From NCBI GenBank assembly GCA_048270225.1, contig JBLWTG010000005.1, positions 337,862 through 401,861 on the forward strand: 64,000 nucleotides of DNA, in the 5' to 3' direction. Origin of the DNA: Allopusillimonas sp048270225. GTDB lineage: Bacteria; Pseudomonadota; Gammaproteobacteria; Burkholderiales; Burkholderiaceae_B. How positions within the stretch are numbered: the stretch's first letter is position 1; the number at the start of each line of letters is the position of its first letter. Position numbers and translations under genes: made by a program. Below are positions 8,613 to 18,033 of this stretch, in pieces. The notes under the pieces are model-generated. The model worked only from the letters and a program-made list of their open reading frames with translations. It was not told the DNA's origin and did no database searches.

Positions 8613-8637
8613 TATCGTTCTAGCAAAAGGAGTAAAG

Positions 8638-9417
8638 ATGTCTGATTCGACGAGTACCGTGGACACTACCTTGCACACGGGCATACAGGGCCTGCGTGAG
8701 GGCATGGTGGAGATTCCGTCCTTCGACCAGTCTGTTGCCGCGTACTACGCTGCGCCGGCACAGGCGTCCAACCCCCCTGTCATTCTGGTGGTTCAGGAGA
8801 TTTTTGGCGTGCACGAGCATGTCAAGGATGTGTGCCGGCGCTTTGCGCACGAAGGCTATATGGCCATCGCGGTCGAGCTGTATCAGCGGCAGGGTGATCC
8901 TCTGGCCTATTCTGATGTTGCGAGCCTGATCAAGGGCCTCGTCTCCAAGGTACCGGACGAACAGGTCATGGCCGATCTCGATGCAGCCGTTGCATGGGCG
9001 GGCGCACAGGGCGCCGATGTCAGCCGTCTTGGCATCACGGGATTCTGCTGGGGCGGCCGCATCGTCTGGCGATACAGCGCGCACAATACGGGCTGCAAAG
9101 CAGGCGTGGCATGGTATGGCAAGCTCGCCCAGGGGCATGGCCCCCTGCAGGTTAGCAATCCTGTCGATGTGGCGCGAGTGCTGCATGGACCCGTGTTGGG
9201 CCTGTATGGCGCCCAGGACAGCAGTATTCCCCAGGAGGATATACAGCGCATGCAGGCCGAGCTTGCGCAGGGCGGCCCGGCGGCGCAGGCATCGACGATT
9301 CACGTGTATCCGGAGTCGGGCCATGCCTTCTTTGCCGATTATCGGCCCAGCTATAACGCGCGCGACGCGCAGGACGGCTGGAACAAGGCCCTGTCCTGGT
9401 TCAGGAAGTATCTGTAG
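8638..9417 (+). CDS. Dienelactone hydrolase family protein
   Basis: A 259-residue alpha/beta hydrolase of the dienelactone hydrolase family, cytoplasmic (no signal peptide). The triad is readable: nucleophile C137 in GFCWGG, D194 in GAQDSS and H229 in ESGHAFF. The start has a very good ribosome site (AAAGGAG, 6 nt upstream). It lies 25 nt downstream of polA on the same strand, with no chlorocatechol or other aromatic genes nearby, so a role in aromatic degradation is not supported by context. Substrate unknown. Confidence 0.85.
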   Translation: MSDSTSTVDTTLHTGIQGLREGMVEIPSFDQSVAAYYAAPAQASNPPVILVVQEIFGVHEHVKDVCRRFAHEGYMAIAVELYQRQGDPLAYSDVASLIKGLVSKVPDEQVMADLDAAVAWAGAQGADVSRLGITGFCWGGRIVWRYSAHNTGCKAGVAWYGKLAQGHGPLQVSNPVDVARVLHGPVLGLYGAQDSSIPQEDIQRMQAELAQGGPAAQASTIHVYPESGHAFFADYRPSYNARDAQDGWNKALSWFRKYL

Positions 9418-9429
9418 CTTGCCAGCCTG

Positions 9430-9459
9430 GCCGGCGTATCCGGTCGTCCGGACGCCGGC
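9430..9459. terminator. Terminator-like hairpin between convergent genes
   Basis: GCCGGCGT-at-CCGG pairs with CCGG-ACGCCGGC around a TCGT loop: a 12-bp stem with a 2-nt bulge in the left arm. It fills the short gap between the hydrolase stop and the stop of the converging phosphate symporter. No T-run is present. Confidence 0.4.
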
Positions 9460-9462
9460 GGC

Positions 9463-11133
9463 TCATTCGGCCGGCTGGATGCCTTCGCGAAGCCGGTTGG
9501 GCAGCAGTTCGTTGTGCTTGGCCAGGATGGGATAGGCCGTTGCGCCGACCAGGCAGGAGTTGACGGCCTTGGTGTCGCGCAGCACATCCAGATAGAAAGA
9601 CCCTGCTTCGACATCTTCCAGCAGTCCCGATTTGATCGTTTTCAGGTTCTGCTCCGCAGCGTTGGCTTCCAGCTCTCGAAAATAGTCTTTTTCATAAGCC
9701 AGATGGCGGGCGCTCTTGACGTCCTCGGCGACAAACAGCGCAGAGGCCTGCCGCTGGTTGCGTATCAGCCTGTCCATGGTCTCGGTGAGCTGCTCGCGCT
9801 GCCAGGCCTTGAGTTCCCAGCCCTTTTTACGCAGTGTCGCCGTATGGCCCAGCAGGCCATTGGTGGTAATGCTGGCGGCGTGCGCCATATTCGATGAAAA
9901 CGCCACGATCTCGTCCAGGCGTCGGTGGTCGTCGGTGTTCATGGCCTCCTGGTCCAGGGTGGCCAGGTAGGTGGCGATCAGGCTGTCCAACTGGTTGATG
10001 GCGCCGTTCAGGTAGCGGGCATGGGTCATGCGCTGGCGGTTGTCGCGCAGAAAGGCTGCGCGCGCTGTGGCCAGCAGGCTTTGCACCATGTCGGCGATGC
10101 GCAGCGCCTCGCGGGCGGCATTGCCCAGGGCGATGCCCGGGACTTCGTGGGCGGATTCATCCAGGTATTGGGGGCGCGCCGGATCATCGGGATCGGTCTT
10201 GCGCGGAAGCAGGCGGCGCAGCAGGCGTGCATAGGGCGTCAGCAGCGGCAGAAAGACCAGTGCGGTGACGACATTGAACAGTGTGTGGAAATTGGCGACT
10301 GCGCGCGCGGGGCTGTCGGTGAGCAGGCTCATGAAACCAGGCAACCAGGGCAACAGCATGAGCGCCACAATGCAGCCGGCGATGCGTGTGCCCAGGTTGC
10401 CCAGCGGCAGGCGCCGTGCGGCGGGATCGTCGCCGCCGCCGGTTTCCAGAATAGGATTGACGGCCGTGCCGATATTGGCGCCCAGCACCAGGGCAATGGC
10501 CAGTTGCGAACCTATCATGCCATGGTTGGCCAGGGACATGATCAGCACGACTACGGCCACGCTGGAGTGCGAGGCCCAGGCCAGCAGCGCGGCAATGGCC
10601 ACTGCGGCGATGGGCAGATTGGACAGCCCGTCAAGGACAAGGCGCAGCATCTGCGCATCCTGGAGGGGCTGGAATAATTGCATGAGCTCATGCAGGGACA
10701 GCAGCAGCAGACCCAGGCCGATGAATACGCGGCCCAGATCGCGCTTGCGGCTGGGCTGGTTGCGGCGAAACAGCCAGACGCCCACCAGAATGAGCGTGGG
10801 TGCCAGCGTGGTCAGATTGAAAGAAAGCAACTGAACGATGATGGTGGTGCCGACATTGGCGCCCAGCATGGCTGCCAGGCCCGGTCCGAGCGCCAGCAGG
10901 CCGCCGGCGGCAAAACTGCTGATCATCAGGCCGGTGGCTGTACTGCTCTGCACGGCCGCAGTAATGGCCAGGCCGGTAAAAAAGGCCTTGATGCGTGTGC
11001 CCAGCGCACGGCCCATCCAGACCCGCAGCGAGGCGCCAAAGGCTCGCTGCACGCCGGTCTGCACCATGTGCACGCCCCACAGGAGCAAAGCGATATAGCC
11101 CCCGAAATTAAGGAGGGCGAAGATTTCTTTCAT
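9463..11133 (-). CDS. Na+/phosphate symporter with C-terminal PhoU-like domain
   Basis: A 556-residue inner-membrane protein of the NptA/YjbB type. The N-terminal half (about 1-310) holds two inverted PNaS repeats with the signatures QSSTATGLM (near 62-70) and GANVGTT, then GANIGTAVNPI in the second repeat. From about 330 on it is hydrophilic, helical and PhoU-like. Family members move inorganic phosphate with sodium, in or out of the cell. The ATG at 11133 is preceded by a purine-rich AAAGAA. No phosphate-regulon partner is adjacent; phoU itself lies 32 kb away. Direction of transport cannot be told from sequence. Confidence 0.88.
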   Translation of the reverse strand: MKEIFALLNFGGYIALLLWGVHMVQTGVQRAFGASLRVWMGRALGTRIKAFFTGLAITAAVQSSTATGLMISSFAAGGLLALGPGLAAMLGANVGTTIIVQLLSFNLTTLAPTLILVGVWLFRRNQPSRKRDLGRVFIGLGLLLLSLHELMQLFQPLQDAQMLRLVLDGLSNLPIAAVAIAALLAWASHSSVAVVVLIMSLANHGMIGSQLAIALVLGANIGTAVNPILETGGGDDPAARRLPLGNLGTRIAGCIVALMLLPWLPGFMSLLTDSPARAVANFHTLFNVVTALVFLPLLTPYARLLRRLLPRKTDPDDPARPQYLDESAHEVPGIALGNAAREALRIADMVQSLLATARAAFLRDNRQRMTHARYLNGAINQLDSLIATYLATLDQEAMNTDDHRRLDEIVAFSSNMAHAASITTNGLLGHTATLRKKGWELKAWQREQLTETMDRLIRNQRQASALFVAEDVKSARHLAYEKDYFRELEANAAEQNLKTIKSGLLEDVEAGSFYLDVLRDTKAVNSCLVGATAYPILAKHNELLPNRLREGIQPAE

Positions 11134-11223
11134 GCAGGCATGATAAACCAGCCCGTATGCCGGAGCTCAGGTTTATGACATGTTTTATTTGGCGGGTGGA
11201 AAGGGTGTTGACTGAGGCAGGAC

Positions 11224-11260
11224 GATGTACGCCGCGGCCAGCTTGGCCGCGGTGTACATC
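11224..11260. terminator. Long hairpin downstream of htpX
   Basis: The arms 11224-11240 and 11244-11260 are 17 nt each and pair at 16 positions plus one G-T, around a 3-nt loop (GATGTAC... / ...GTACATC). It lies 10 nt after the htpX stop on its strand, the position of a transcript end, but lacks a U-tract. No gene is seen in 11134-11269. Confidence 0.5.
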
Positions 11261-11269
11261 GCGGCGCCA

Positions 11270-12151
11270 TCAGATGCGCTGCGCAGCCTGTAGGGCGTGG
11301 ATGCGCGCCTCGAGAGGAGGGTGAGACGCCAGCATGGCGCTTACGCTGCGACGGCCTGATATGCCGGCGGCTTCGAAGGTTTTGGGCAGGGCGCCGGGTT
11401 CGAGTCCGCCCAGGCGTGCCAGTGCATGGATCATGGGCTCGCGCGAGCCCAGGAGGCGCGCGGAGCCCGCATCAGCGCGATATTCGCGCTGGCGCGAGAA
11501 CCAGGCGACGATAACGGAGGCCAGTACGCCGAAGACCAGTTCGCAGACGATGACGGTGATGTAGTAGCCCATGCCCACGCCGCGCTCGTTCTTGAAGACG
11601 GCGCGGTCGATGAAATAGCCGACTACCCTGGCCAGGAAAATGACGAACGTGTTCAGCACGCCCTGGATGAGCGTCAGGGTGATCATGTCGCCGTTGGCAA
11701 TGTGGGCGACCTCATGCCCCAGCACAGCGGATACTTCGGTTTCATTCATGCTGTCGAGCAGGCCGGTGGAAACGGCGACCAGTGCGCTATTGCGGAAGGC
11801 GCCCGTGGCGAAGGCATTGGGTGCGCCTTCATAGATGGCGACCTCAGGCCGGCCGATACCGGCGCGGTCGGCCAGTTGATAGACTGTGTCCAGCAGCCAG
11901 GCCTCGCGCGCATTGGCGGGTTGTTGAGGATCGATGACCCGGGCTCCCGTGCTTTGCTTGGCCATCCATTTGCTGATCAGCAGCGAGATGATTGCGCCGC
12001 TGAACCCGAGAATGGCCGAGAAGATCAGCAATTGGGTCATGTTCAGCCCATTGGCCGTCAGGTAGCGGCCCACGCCCAGAATATTCATGGAGGCACTGAG
12101 CACGATCATGACGGCGATGTTGGTCAGCAGGAAGAGAAAGATGCGTTTCAT
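11270..12151 (-). CDS. htpX: Membrane zinc metalloprotease HtpX
   Basis: A 293-residue M48B protease of the inner membrane that degrades misfolded membrane proteins. Two N-terminal membrane segments (about 4-24 and 40-60) precede the catalytic HEVAH at 146-150. Two more hydrophobic stretches follow, then EYRAD, which carries the third zinc-binding glutamate. Length is typical of HtpX. It is divergent from the EamA gene across a 150-bp gap that must hold both promoters. A large hairpin follows its stop. Confidence 0.95.
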   Translation of the reverse strand: MKRIFLFLLTNIAVMIVLSASMNILGVGRYLTANGLNMTQLLIFSAILGFSGAIISLLISKWMAKQSTGARVIDPQQPANAREAWLLDTVYQLADRAGIGRPEVAIYEGAPNAFATGAFRNSALVAVSTGLLDSMNETEVSAVLGHEVAHIANGDMITLTLIQGVLNTFVIFLARVVGYFIDRAVFKNERGVGMGYYITVIVCELVFGVLASVIVAWFSRQREYRADAGSARLLGSREPMIHALARLGGLEPGALPKTFEAAGISGRRSVSAMLASHPPLEARIHALQAAQRI

Positions 12152-12301
12152 GGTTCCAGGGTCTCTCGGGTGCGAAAAGCTCGATTGGATGGTCTAGATG
12201 GGGGTTGGTTCCGGAATTTTAAAGGGCCGGGGACGGATCAGAGTGAACGAAGGGAGTATAGTAACGGCTTCCCGCTACACACTATATTTCGGTTAAGTCA
12301 C

Positions 12302-13327
12302 ATGCAGTCTCTGTGGATGCTACTGGCAAGTGTCATGTTTGCTGGCATGGGGGCCTGCGTGAAGGTCGCCTCAGATCACGGCGCATCGCTTGCGCTTGTG
12401 GTCCTGTTTCGCGGCATTCCTTCGGTGCTCCTGCTCTTTGTCTGGACGCGCTATACCCACCGCAGCCTTGTTCCCTCCAGCTGGAAGCTGCACGTCTGGC
12501 GAAATCTCGCCGGCGTCATGTCCATGTGGCTGGGCTTCTTTGCCATTTCGCATCTGCCGCTGTCCACCGCCATCAGCCTGAACTATACGGCGCCGCTGTT
12601 CATCGCCGGCTGGATGCTGGGGTGGGGCGGCAGCCAGCGAGATCCCGTACGTATTGTCGCGGTGCTGCTTGGCTTCCTGGGCGTGCTCGCCGTGTTGCGT
12701 CCCAGCATAGGCAGCGACCATGTGCCGGCCGCGCTGATGGGCCTGGGCGCGGGCGCCATGTCCTCGATTGCCATGATGCAGATTCGAGAGCTCGGCCGGG
12801 TGGGCGAACCCGAGTGGCGCACGGTGTTCATCTTTTCTTTCTGTGTTTGCCTGTCCAGCATTCCGGGCATTGCCATCCTGGGGGCAGACGCCGTCAGCCT
12901 GGCCGGTTGGGCCGCGCTGACCGGTGTCGGCGTGCTGGGCCTGGTCGGCCAGCTTGCCATGACGCGCGCCTTTGGACTGGGCTCAGCCCTGCTGACCGCC
13001 GCCTTGCAGTACACGACGATTATCTTTGCAGCCGTACTGGGGTTTGTGTTCTGGGGCACTATCCCCGATATCATCGCGTGGGCGGGCATGTCGCTGATCA
13101 TTGCCTCGGGCCTGCTGTCGATCTGGCGCACCTATAACGAAAGCCGCATCTTGCGAGGAGAATCCGGAACCGCAAGGCAGGCGGCTCCCGTTGTGACGGC
13201 TTCCGGTGTTCAGGAGGGCGAGGCGCCCGTCGCGCCGCCAGACGACGACAGCTCGCCGGTGGCGCCGCAGGCTTCTGCCCTGGGCGGCGCGCCTGCGGCA
13301 GCGAGCGTTCCCGCAGCCAAGACCTGA
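12302..13327 (+). CDS. EamA/DMT-superfamily permease
   Basis: A 341-residue inner-membrane permease with ten predicted hydrophobic segments in two EamA repeats (about 1-135 and 145-285), as in RhaT/YedA-type drug/metabolite transporters. The start at 12302 is chosen because the hydrophobic N-terminus MQSLWMLLASVMFAGMGA begins the first repeat; the frame stays open upstream only as antisense to htpX. The last 55 or so residues form an unusual hydrophilic Ala/Pro/Asp-rich tail (for example VAPPDDDSSPVAPQ) not expected for the family. Substrate unknown. Confidence 0.85.
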   Translation: MQSLWMLLASVMFAGMGACVKVASDHGASLALVVLFRGIPSVLLLFVWTRYTHRSLVPSSWKLHVWRNLAGVMSMWLGFFAISHLPLSTAISLNYTAPLFIAGWMLGWGGSQRDPVRIVAVLLGFLGVLAVLRPSIGSDHVPAALMGLGAGAMSSIAMMQIRELGRVGEPEWRTVFIFSFCVCLSSIPGIAILGADAVSLAGWAALTGVGVLGLVGQLAMTRAFGLGSALLTAALQYTTIIFAAVLGFVFWGTIPDIIAWAGMSLIIASGLLSIWRTYNESRILRGESGTARQAAPVVTASGVQEGEAPVAPPDDDSSPVAPQASALGGAPAAASVPAAKT

Positions 13328-13361
13328 ACAAGGCCGCCCACGACGGGCTGGCGACTCCCGG

Positions 13362-14516
13362 CTAGACCGATGCGTCGGGCCCCATGGTGCGCCGGTACCA
13401 CTCATGAAAATGCTGCATTCCGTCTTCCATGGGAGACTGGTACGGGCCGGCCTCGCTGATGCCCCGTTGCATGAGGGCCTTGCGACCCGCGTCCATGCGT
13501 TCGGCGATCTCGTCGTCCTCGACCGCGGTTTCCATATAGGCGGCGCGCTGTGCCAGGACAAACTCGCGCTCGAAGGCAGCGATATCCTCCGGGTAGTAGA
13601 ACTCCACGATATTGACGGTTTCCTGGGGGGTGACCGGATGCAGTGTGGAGAGCACCAGCACATGAGGGTAGAGCTCTATCATGTGAGTGGGAAAATAAGT
13701 GACCCACACCGCGCCGAATTCAGGCTGGTCGCCGCTGCGGTAGTCCATCAGCCTGTCGTGCCATGCTCGGTAGACATCGGTGCCGGGCTGGCTCAAGGCA
13801 TTGTTCACGCCCACGCGTTGACAGCTGTACCAGTCGGAAAACTCCCATTCGAGGTCGTCGCAGGTTACGAACTTGCCCAGGCCAGGGTGAAAGGGGCCGA
13901 CGTGATAGTCTTCGAGGTAGACCTCGATGAAGGTTTTCCAGTTGTAGTGGCAGCGGTGCACCTCGACATGATCGAGCACATAATCAGAGAAATCGAATTC
14001 GGGGCGCTGGAACAGCGCAGCCATATCGGAGGCCGGATCACGCGGGCCCTCGAACAGCAGACCATGGCAGTTGCGCAGCCTGAAACGCTGCAGGTCCAGG
14101 CAGGGCGTTGCGGGAAACTGCGGCGCGCCCAGCAGTTGACCCTGATTGCTGTATGTCCATCGGTGCACCGGACAGACTATATTGCCGCCGGTGTCTCGCA
14201 GGTTGCCGCTGGCATGGCCGGGGCTGGTGACATCGCCGGTGCGGCCGCCCAGCATGATGGCCTGCCGGTGGCGACAGACATTGGAGACCAGCTCGACCCC
14301 CTGAGGGTTGCGCACCAGCACGCGGCCCGCGTTTTCCTGCGGCAGGGTGCGCCAGTCGCCGGGTTCTGGAACCAGTTTTTCGTGCCCGACGTACAGCGAA
14401 GCATTGCCGAAAATACGGTCTCGTTCCAGCGCAAAGATGTTTTCGTCGAAATAGCTACTGACTGAAAGTTGGGTCTGCGCAGGCATTACGTGCGCTTGAC
14501 GACCGATGTCGGTCAT
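13362..14516 (-). CDS. Rieske non-heme iron oxygenase, alpha subunit
   Basis: A 384-residue aromatic-ring-hydroxylating-type oxygenase. The Rieske [2Fe-2S] ligands are C81-x-H83 (NVCRHRQ) and C115-x2-H118 (VCPVHRW). The catalytic mononuclear iron motif is LEDYHVGPFHPG, with D203, H205 and H210. Start 14516 (MTDIGRQ) has a GGGGGGGAA ribosome site; a longer form from 14603 lacks one. Related single-subunit enzymes act on carnitine, choline, glycine betaine or aromatic acids. No reductase, ferredoxin or beta subunit is adjacent, so electrons must come from an unlinked reductase. The substrate cannot be called. Confidence 0.88.
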   Translation of the reverse strand: MTDIGRQAHVMPAQTQLSVSSYFDENIFALERDRIFGNASLYVGHEKLVPEPGDWRTLPQENAGRVLVRNPQGVELVSNVCRHRQAIMLGGRTGDVTSPGHASGNLRDTGGNIVCPVHRWTYSNQGQLLGAPQFPATPCLDLQRFRLRNCHGLLFEGPRDPASDMAALFQRPEFDFSDYVLDHVEVHRCHYNWKTFIEVYLEDYHVGPFHPGLGKFVTCDDLEWEFSDWYSCQRVGVNNALSQPGTDVYRAWHDRLMDYRSGDQPEFGAVWVTYFPTHMIELYPHVLVLSTLHPVTPQETVNIVEFYYPEDIAAFEREFVLAQRAAYMETAVEDDEIAERMDAGRKALMQRGISEAGPYQSPMEDGMQHFHEWYRRTMGPDASV

Positions 14517-14763
14517 TATTCCCCCCCGCAATGAATAAACCAGGAAAACGTATCGATCAACACCTGGTGCGAAGAAAAAACGGATTGGCCGATGAAATTT
14601 CAAGAACCTGATATTGTAGCGTATTCATCCCCGTCCGGGGGAGGGCCGACGCGTCTCCGGCAATTTGTTACGCCGGGCCCGGTTCGCATCTCGTACAATC
14701 GGTGCAAAGCATAAAACAGGCGCCGCGATTTTCTGTACGCCTTATTTTCCGGATTTCACCTAC

Positions 14764-15051
14764 ATGAACGATACTACTCCGGCGACCGATGCCGGCCGCG
14801 AAAGCGCTGGCGCCGGCAACGCCCAGGATCTGCCGCAAGATTTCGAAACCGCGCTGGCGCAACTGGAAGCGCTGGTGGGGCAAATGGAAAACGGCGCGTT
14901 GCCGCTCGATCGCTCCATTGCTGCCTATGAGCAGGGTGTTGAGCTGGCGCGTATCTGCCAGCGCCGCCTTGATCAGGCCGAACAGCAGGTCAAGGTGCTG
15001 CAAGGCAATCTGCTCAAGCCCTATGCCGAAGACAATGGCGACGAAGGCTGA
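14764..15051 (+). CDS. xseB: Exodeoxyribonuclease VII small subunit
   Basis: A 95-residue protein with the XseB helical-hairpin core: DFETALAQLEALVGQMENG, then LPLDRSIAAYEQGVEL and CQRRLDQAEQQV. The N-terminal 25 residues are a hydrophilic extension. XseB partners XseA to degrade single-stranded DNA. It sits 3 nt upstream of ispA, as in many proteobacteria (xseB-ispA-dxs). A TACAAT -10-like box lies at 14694-14699 with no clear -35. The 247-bp gap to the divergent Rieske gene holds nothing else I can support. Confidence 0.93.
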   Translation: MNDTTPATDAGRESAGAGNAQDLPQDFETALAQLEALVGQMENGALPLDRSIAAYEQGVELARICQRRLDQAEQQVKVLQGNLLKPYAEDNGDEG

Positions 15052-15054
15052 GCC

Positions 15055-15969
15055 ATGGGGCGTCGATCTGTAGATTTTCCTAACTGGCTGACAGAGCGTG
15101 TGCAGCATATTGATGCGGTGCTCGATCAGTTTCTTCCCGCCGCGGCGCTGACGCCTGTCGCGCTGCACGAGGCCATGCGCTACGCGGTGCTGGGCGGCGG
15201 CAAGCGTGTTCGTGCGGCGCTGGTTTATGCGGCCGGCGAGGCCTCGCTGCCTTCCGGTACCGGGGCATCGGCCCAGGAGATTGCGCTGGATCACGCCGCC
15301 GCCGCGGTGGAGCTGATTCATGCCTATTCTCTGGTGCACGACGACCTGCCCTGTATGGATGACGATGCGCTGCGGCGCGGTCAGCCTACTGTGCACGTCA
15401 AGTTCGACGAAGCCACGGCCATGCTGGCCGGCGACGGGCTTCAGCCGCTTGCCTTCGAGTTGCTGGGCCTGATGCCGATCGCTCCCGCGCTGATTGTCCA
15501 GGCTACGCAGTTGCTGGCCCGTTCGGCGGGCAGTCTGGGCATGGTGGGCGGACAGGCCATCGACTGTGCGAGTGTAGGGCAGGTGCTGAGCGCAGAGCAG
15601 TTGCGCCAGATGCACAGCATGAAAACCGGCGCCATGCTGGAGGCCAGCGTGTTGCTGGGGGGCATCGTGGCCGGCGCGGGATCCGCGGCGCGCCAGGGTC
15701 TGGAAAGCTATGCCAGCGCGGTCGGTCTGGCCTTCCAGGTCGTTGACGATATCCTGGATGTTACCGGCGATACGACCACGCTGGGCAAGACGGCGGGCAA
15801 GGATGCGGCCGACAACAAGCCCACCTACGTCTCCATCATGGGGCTGGACGGTTCCCGGGCATTGCTCAAGGAGCTTCATGAGCAGGCTCACGCGGCGTTG
15901 CTGCCCCTGGGGCCTTCGGCGGCGCATCTGGCCTGTCTTGCCGACTATATTGTGGGACGCGACCGCTAG
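15055..15969 (+). CDS. ispA: Farnesyl diphosphate synthase (polyprenyl synthetase)
   Basis: A 304-residue trans-isoprenyl diphosphate synthase. It condenses IPP with DMAPP/GPP to farnesyl diphosphate in the cytoplasm. The first Asp-rich motif DDLPCMDDD is at 96-104 and the second DDILD at 231-235; GGGKRVRAAL (48-57) binds diphosphate. Only 3 nt separate it from xseB, so the two are co-translated, and dxs follows. Its product feeds ubiquinone and undecaprenyl synthesis and would be the substrate of HpnCDE encoded 16 kb away. Confidence 0.95.
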   Translation: MGRRSVDFPNWLTERVQHIDAVLDQFLPAAALTPVALHEAMRYAVLGGGKRVRAALVYAAGEASLPSGTGASAQEIALDHAAAAVELIHAYSLVHDDLPCMDDDALRRGQPTVHVKFDEATAMLAGDGLQPLAFELLGLMPIAPALIVQATQLLARSAGSLGMVGGQAIDCASVGQVLSAEQLRQMHSMKTGAMLEASVLLGGIVAGAGSAARQGLESYASAVGLAFQVVDDILDVTGDTTTLGKTAGKDAADNKPTYVSIMGLDGSRALLKELHEQAHAALLPLGPSAAHLACLADYIVGRDR

Positions 15970-16074
15970 CGCGGGCCGCTTTCGGGGCTGGGCCCGGACA
16001 GGCCGGGCTGCTCTTCATTACTTCTTTTGTCGTGACGGACTAAAATGACCTCACGATCGAATTATCTGAACCGT

Positions 16075-18033
16075 ATGACCACTGTTTCTCTCGAAGCTAT
16101 TCAATCGCCAGCCGATCTGCGCGACCTAGACCGATCCGAACTCAAAGAGATCGCAACACAGTTGCGCGAGTTCGTGCTGCAGTCGGTCTCGAAGACGGGT
16201 GGGCATCTGTCTTCGAACCTGGGTACGGTCGAGTTGACGATCGCCCTGCACCATGTGTTCGATACGCCGCGTGATCGTATCGTATGGGATGTCGGGCATC
16301 AGTCCTATCCGCACAAGATTCTGACCGGTCGCCGCCAGGCCATGGGTACGTTGCGCCAGAAAGACGGAATATCCGGCTTTCCCAGGCGCAGCGAGTCCGA
16401 GTACGACGCGTTCGGCACAGCGCATTCATCCACGTCTATTTCCGCCGTGCTGGGCATGGCGGTGGCCTCGCGCAATGCGGGCGAAGACCGCCAGCACATC
16501 GCCGTGATCGGCGACGGCGCGATGACGGCGGGCATGGCGTTCGAGGCGCTCAATAATGCGGGTGTGACGCCGGGCGTCAATGTGCTGGTGGTGCTCAACG
16601 ACAACGATATGTCGATTTCTCCGCCCGTCGGGGCGCTCAACCGTTATCTGGCCCGTCTGCTGTCCGGCGGTTTCTACGCGGCTGCCAAGACGGTGGGTCG
16701 TGCGGTGCTGCAGCATGTGCCGCCGGTGCTTGAGCTGGCGCGCCGCTTCGAGGGCCACGCCAAGGGCATGGTTTCGCCTGCGACCCTGTTCGAGGAGCTG
16801 GGTTTCAACTACGTCGGCCCCATTGATGGCCATGATCTGGATGCACTTGTCCCCACGCTGGAAAATCTCAAGGCGCTGGGCGGCCTGCAGTTTCTGCATG
16901 TGGTGACCCGCAAGGGGCAGGGTTACAAGCTGGCCGAGGCGGATCCCGTGCTGTATCACGGTCCGGGCAAGTTCGACCTCAGTGTCGGCATACAGAAATC
17001 GGGCAAGCCTGCGCGGCAGACCTTTACCCAGGTGTTCGGGCGCTGGCTGTGCGATATGGCCGCCGCCGATCAGCGCCTGTACGGCATCACGCCGGCCATG
17101 CGCGAGGGAAGCGGCCTGGTCGAGTTCGAGCAGCGCTATCCCGACCGCTATTTCGATGTCGGCATTGCCGAACAGCATGCCGTCACCTTTGCCGGCGGTC
17201 TGGCCTGCGAGGGACAAAAGCCGGTGGTGGCCATCTACTCCACCTTTTTGCAGCGCGGCTATGACCAGCTCATTCACGATGTGGCCTTGCAGAATCTGGA
17301 CGTAACCTTTGCGCTCGACCGCGCGGGCATCGTCGGGGCCGATGGCGCTACGCACGCGGGCAATTACGATGTCGCCTTCCTGCGCTGCGTGCCGAATATG
17401 GTGATCGCGACGCCGTCCGATGAAAACGAGGCGCGCCTGTTGCTGAGTACGTGCTATCGCCATCCGGGCCCCGCTTCGGTTCGCTACCCGCGCGGCGCGG
17501 GCTGTGGCGCCGAGGTCGGCGGCGATCTGGCCGTGGTAGAGATCGGCCGCGGGGTGCTGCGGCGCGAGGGGAGCCGGCTTGCCATGCTTGTGTTTGGCAC
17601 GCTGGCGCCGGCGGCGCTGGAAGCCGCCGGGCAACTGGACGCCACGCTGGTGGACATGCGCTTTGTCAAACCGTTGGACGAAGCCCTGCTGGCTGAGCTG
17701 GCGCAGCGCCATGAGGCCTTCGTGACCATCGAGGATGCCGCCATCATGGGCGGAGCGGGCAGTGCCGTACTCGAATTCCTTGCCGGGCGGGGCCTGTCGC
17801 TGCCTGTGCTGCAGCTGGGTCTGCCGGACCGCTTTATCGACCATGGCGATCAGGGGGCGATTCTGTCGGCACTTGGTCTGGATGCCTGTGGCATCGAGCG
17901 GTCGATACGGCAGCGCTTTGCGCACCTGTTTGCGAACGAAGACGGGGCGGATGCGCAGGGCGAAGCCACTCCGGCGGGCGATGATGCCAGGCCGCTTCGG
18001 CGTCAGGGCGGCGCCGCAATGCGGTCGGATTAA
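16075..18033 (+). CDS. dxs: 1-deoxy-D-xylulose-5-phosphate synthase
   Basis: A thiamine-diphosphate enzyme making DXP from pyruvate and glyceraldehyde 3-phosphate, the first step of the MEP pathway. Readable motifs (numbered from 16075): TGGHLSSNLG at 41-50, the ThDP/Mg site GDGAM at 146-150 with NDND at 175-178, and a transketolase-type pyrimidine domain with FDVGIAEQHAVTFA. Bordetella proteins align from MTT, so I place the start at 16075 (652 residues); an ATG at 16045 in the same frame is an alternative. The last 30 or so residues are a non-conserved hydrophilic tail. A 6-bp GCCCGG/CCGGGC stem (15992-16008) lies in the gap after ispA. Confidence 0.95.
   Translation: MTTVSLEAIQSPADLRDLDRSELKEIATQLREFVLQSVSKTGGHLSSNLGTVELTIALHHVFDTPRDRIVWDVGHQSYPHKILTGRRQAMGTLRQKDGISGFPRRSESEYDAFGTAHSSTSISAVLGMAVASRNAGEDRQHIAVIGDGAMTAGMAFEALNNAGVTPGVNVLVVLNDNDMSISPPVGALNRYLARLLSGGFYAAAKTVGRAVLQHVPPVLELARRFEGHAKGMVSPATLFEELGFNYVGPIDGHDLDALVPTLENLKALGGLQFLHVVTRKGQGYKLAEADPVLYHGPGKFDLSVGIQKSGKPARQTFTQVFGRWLCDMAAADQRLYGITPAMREGSGLVEFEQRYPDRYFDVGIAEQHAVTFAGGLACEGQKPVVAIYSTFLQRGYDQLIHDVALQNLDVTFALDRAGIVGADGATHAGNYDVAFLRCVPNMVIATPSDENEARLLLSTCYRHPGPASVRYPRGAGCGAEVGGDLAVVEIGRGVLRREGSRLAMLVFGTLAPAALEAAGQLDATLVDMRFVKPLDEALLAELAQRHEAFVTIEDAAIMGGAGSAVLEFLAGRGLSLPVLQLGLPDRFIDHGDQGAILSALGLDACGIERSIRQRFAHLFANEDGADAQGEATPAGDDARPLRRQGGAAMRSD

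Noticed and set aside
11426..12301. A long N-terminal extension of the EamA permease running antisense through htpX.
   Set aside because: The permease homology starts at 12302; the extension is a shadow of htpX codons and lacks hydrophobic segments.
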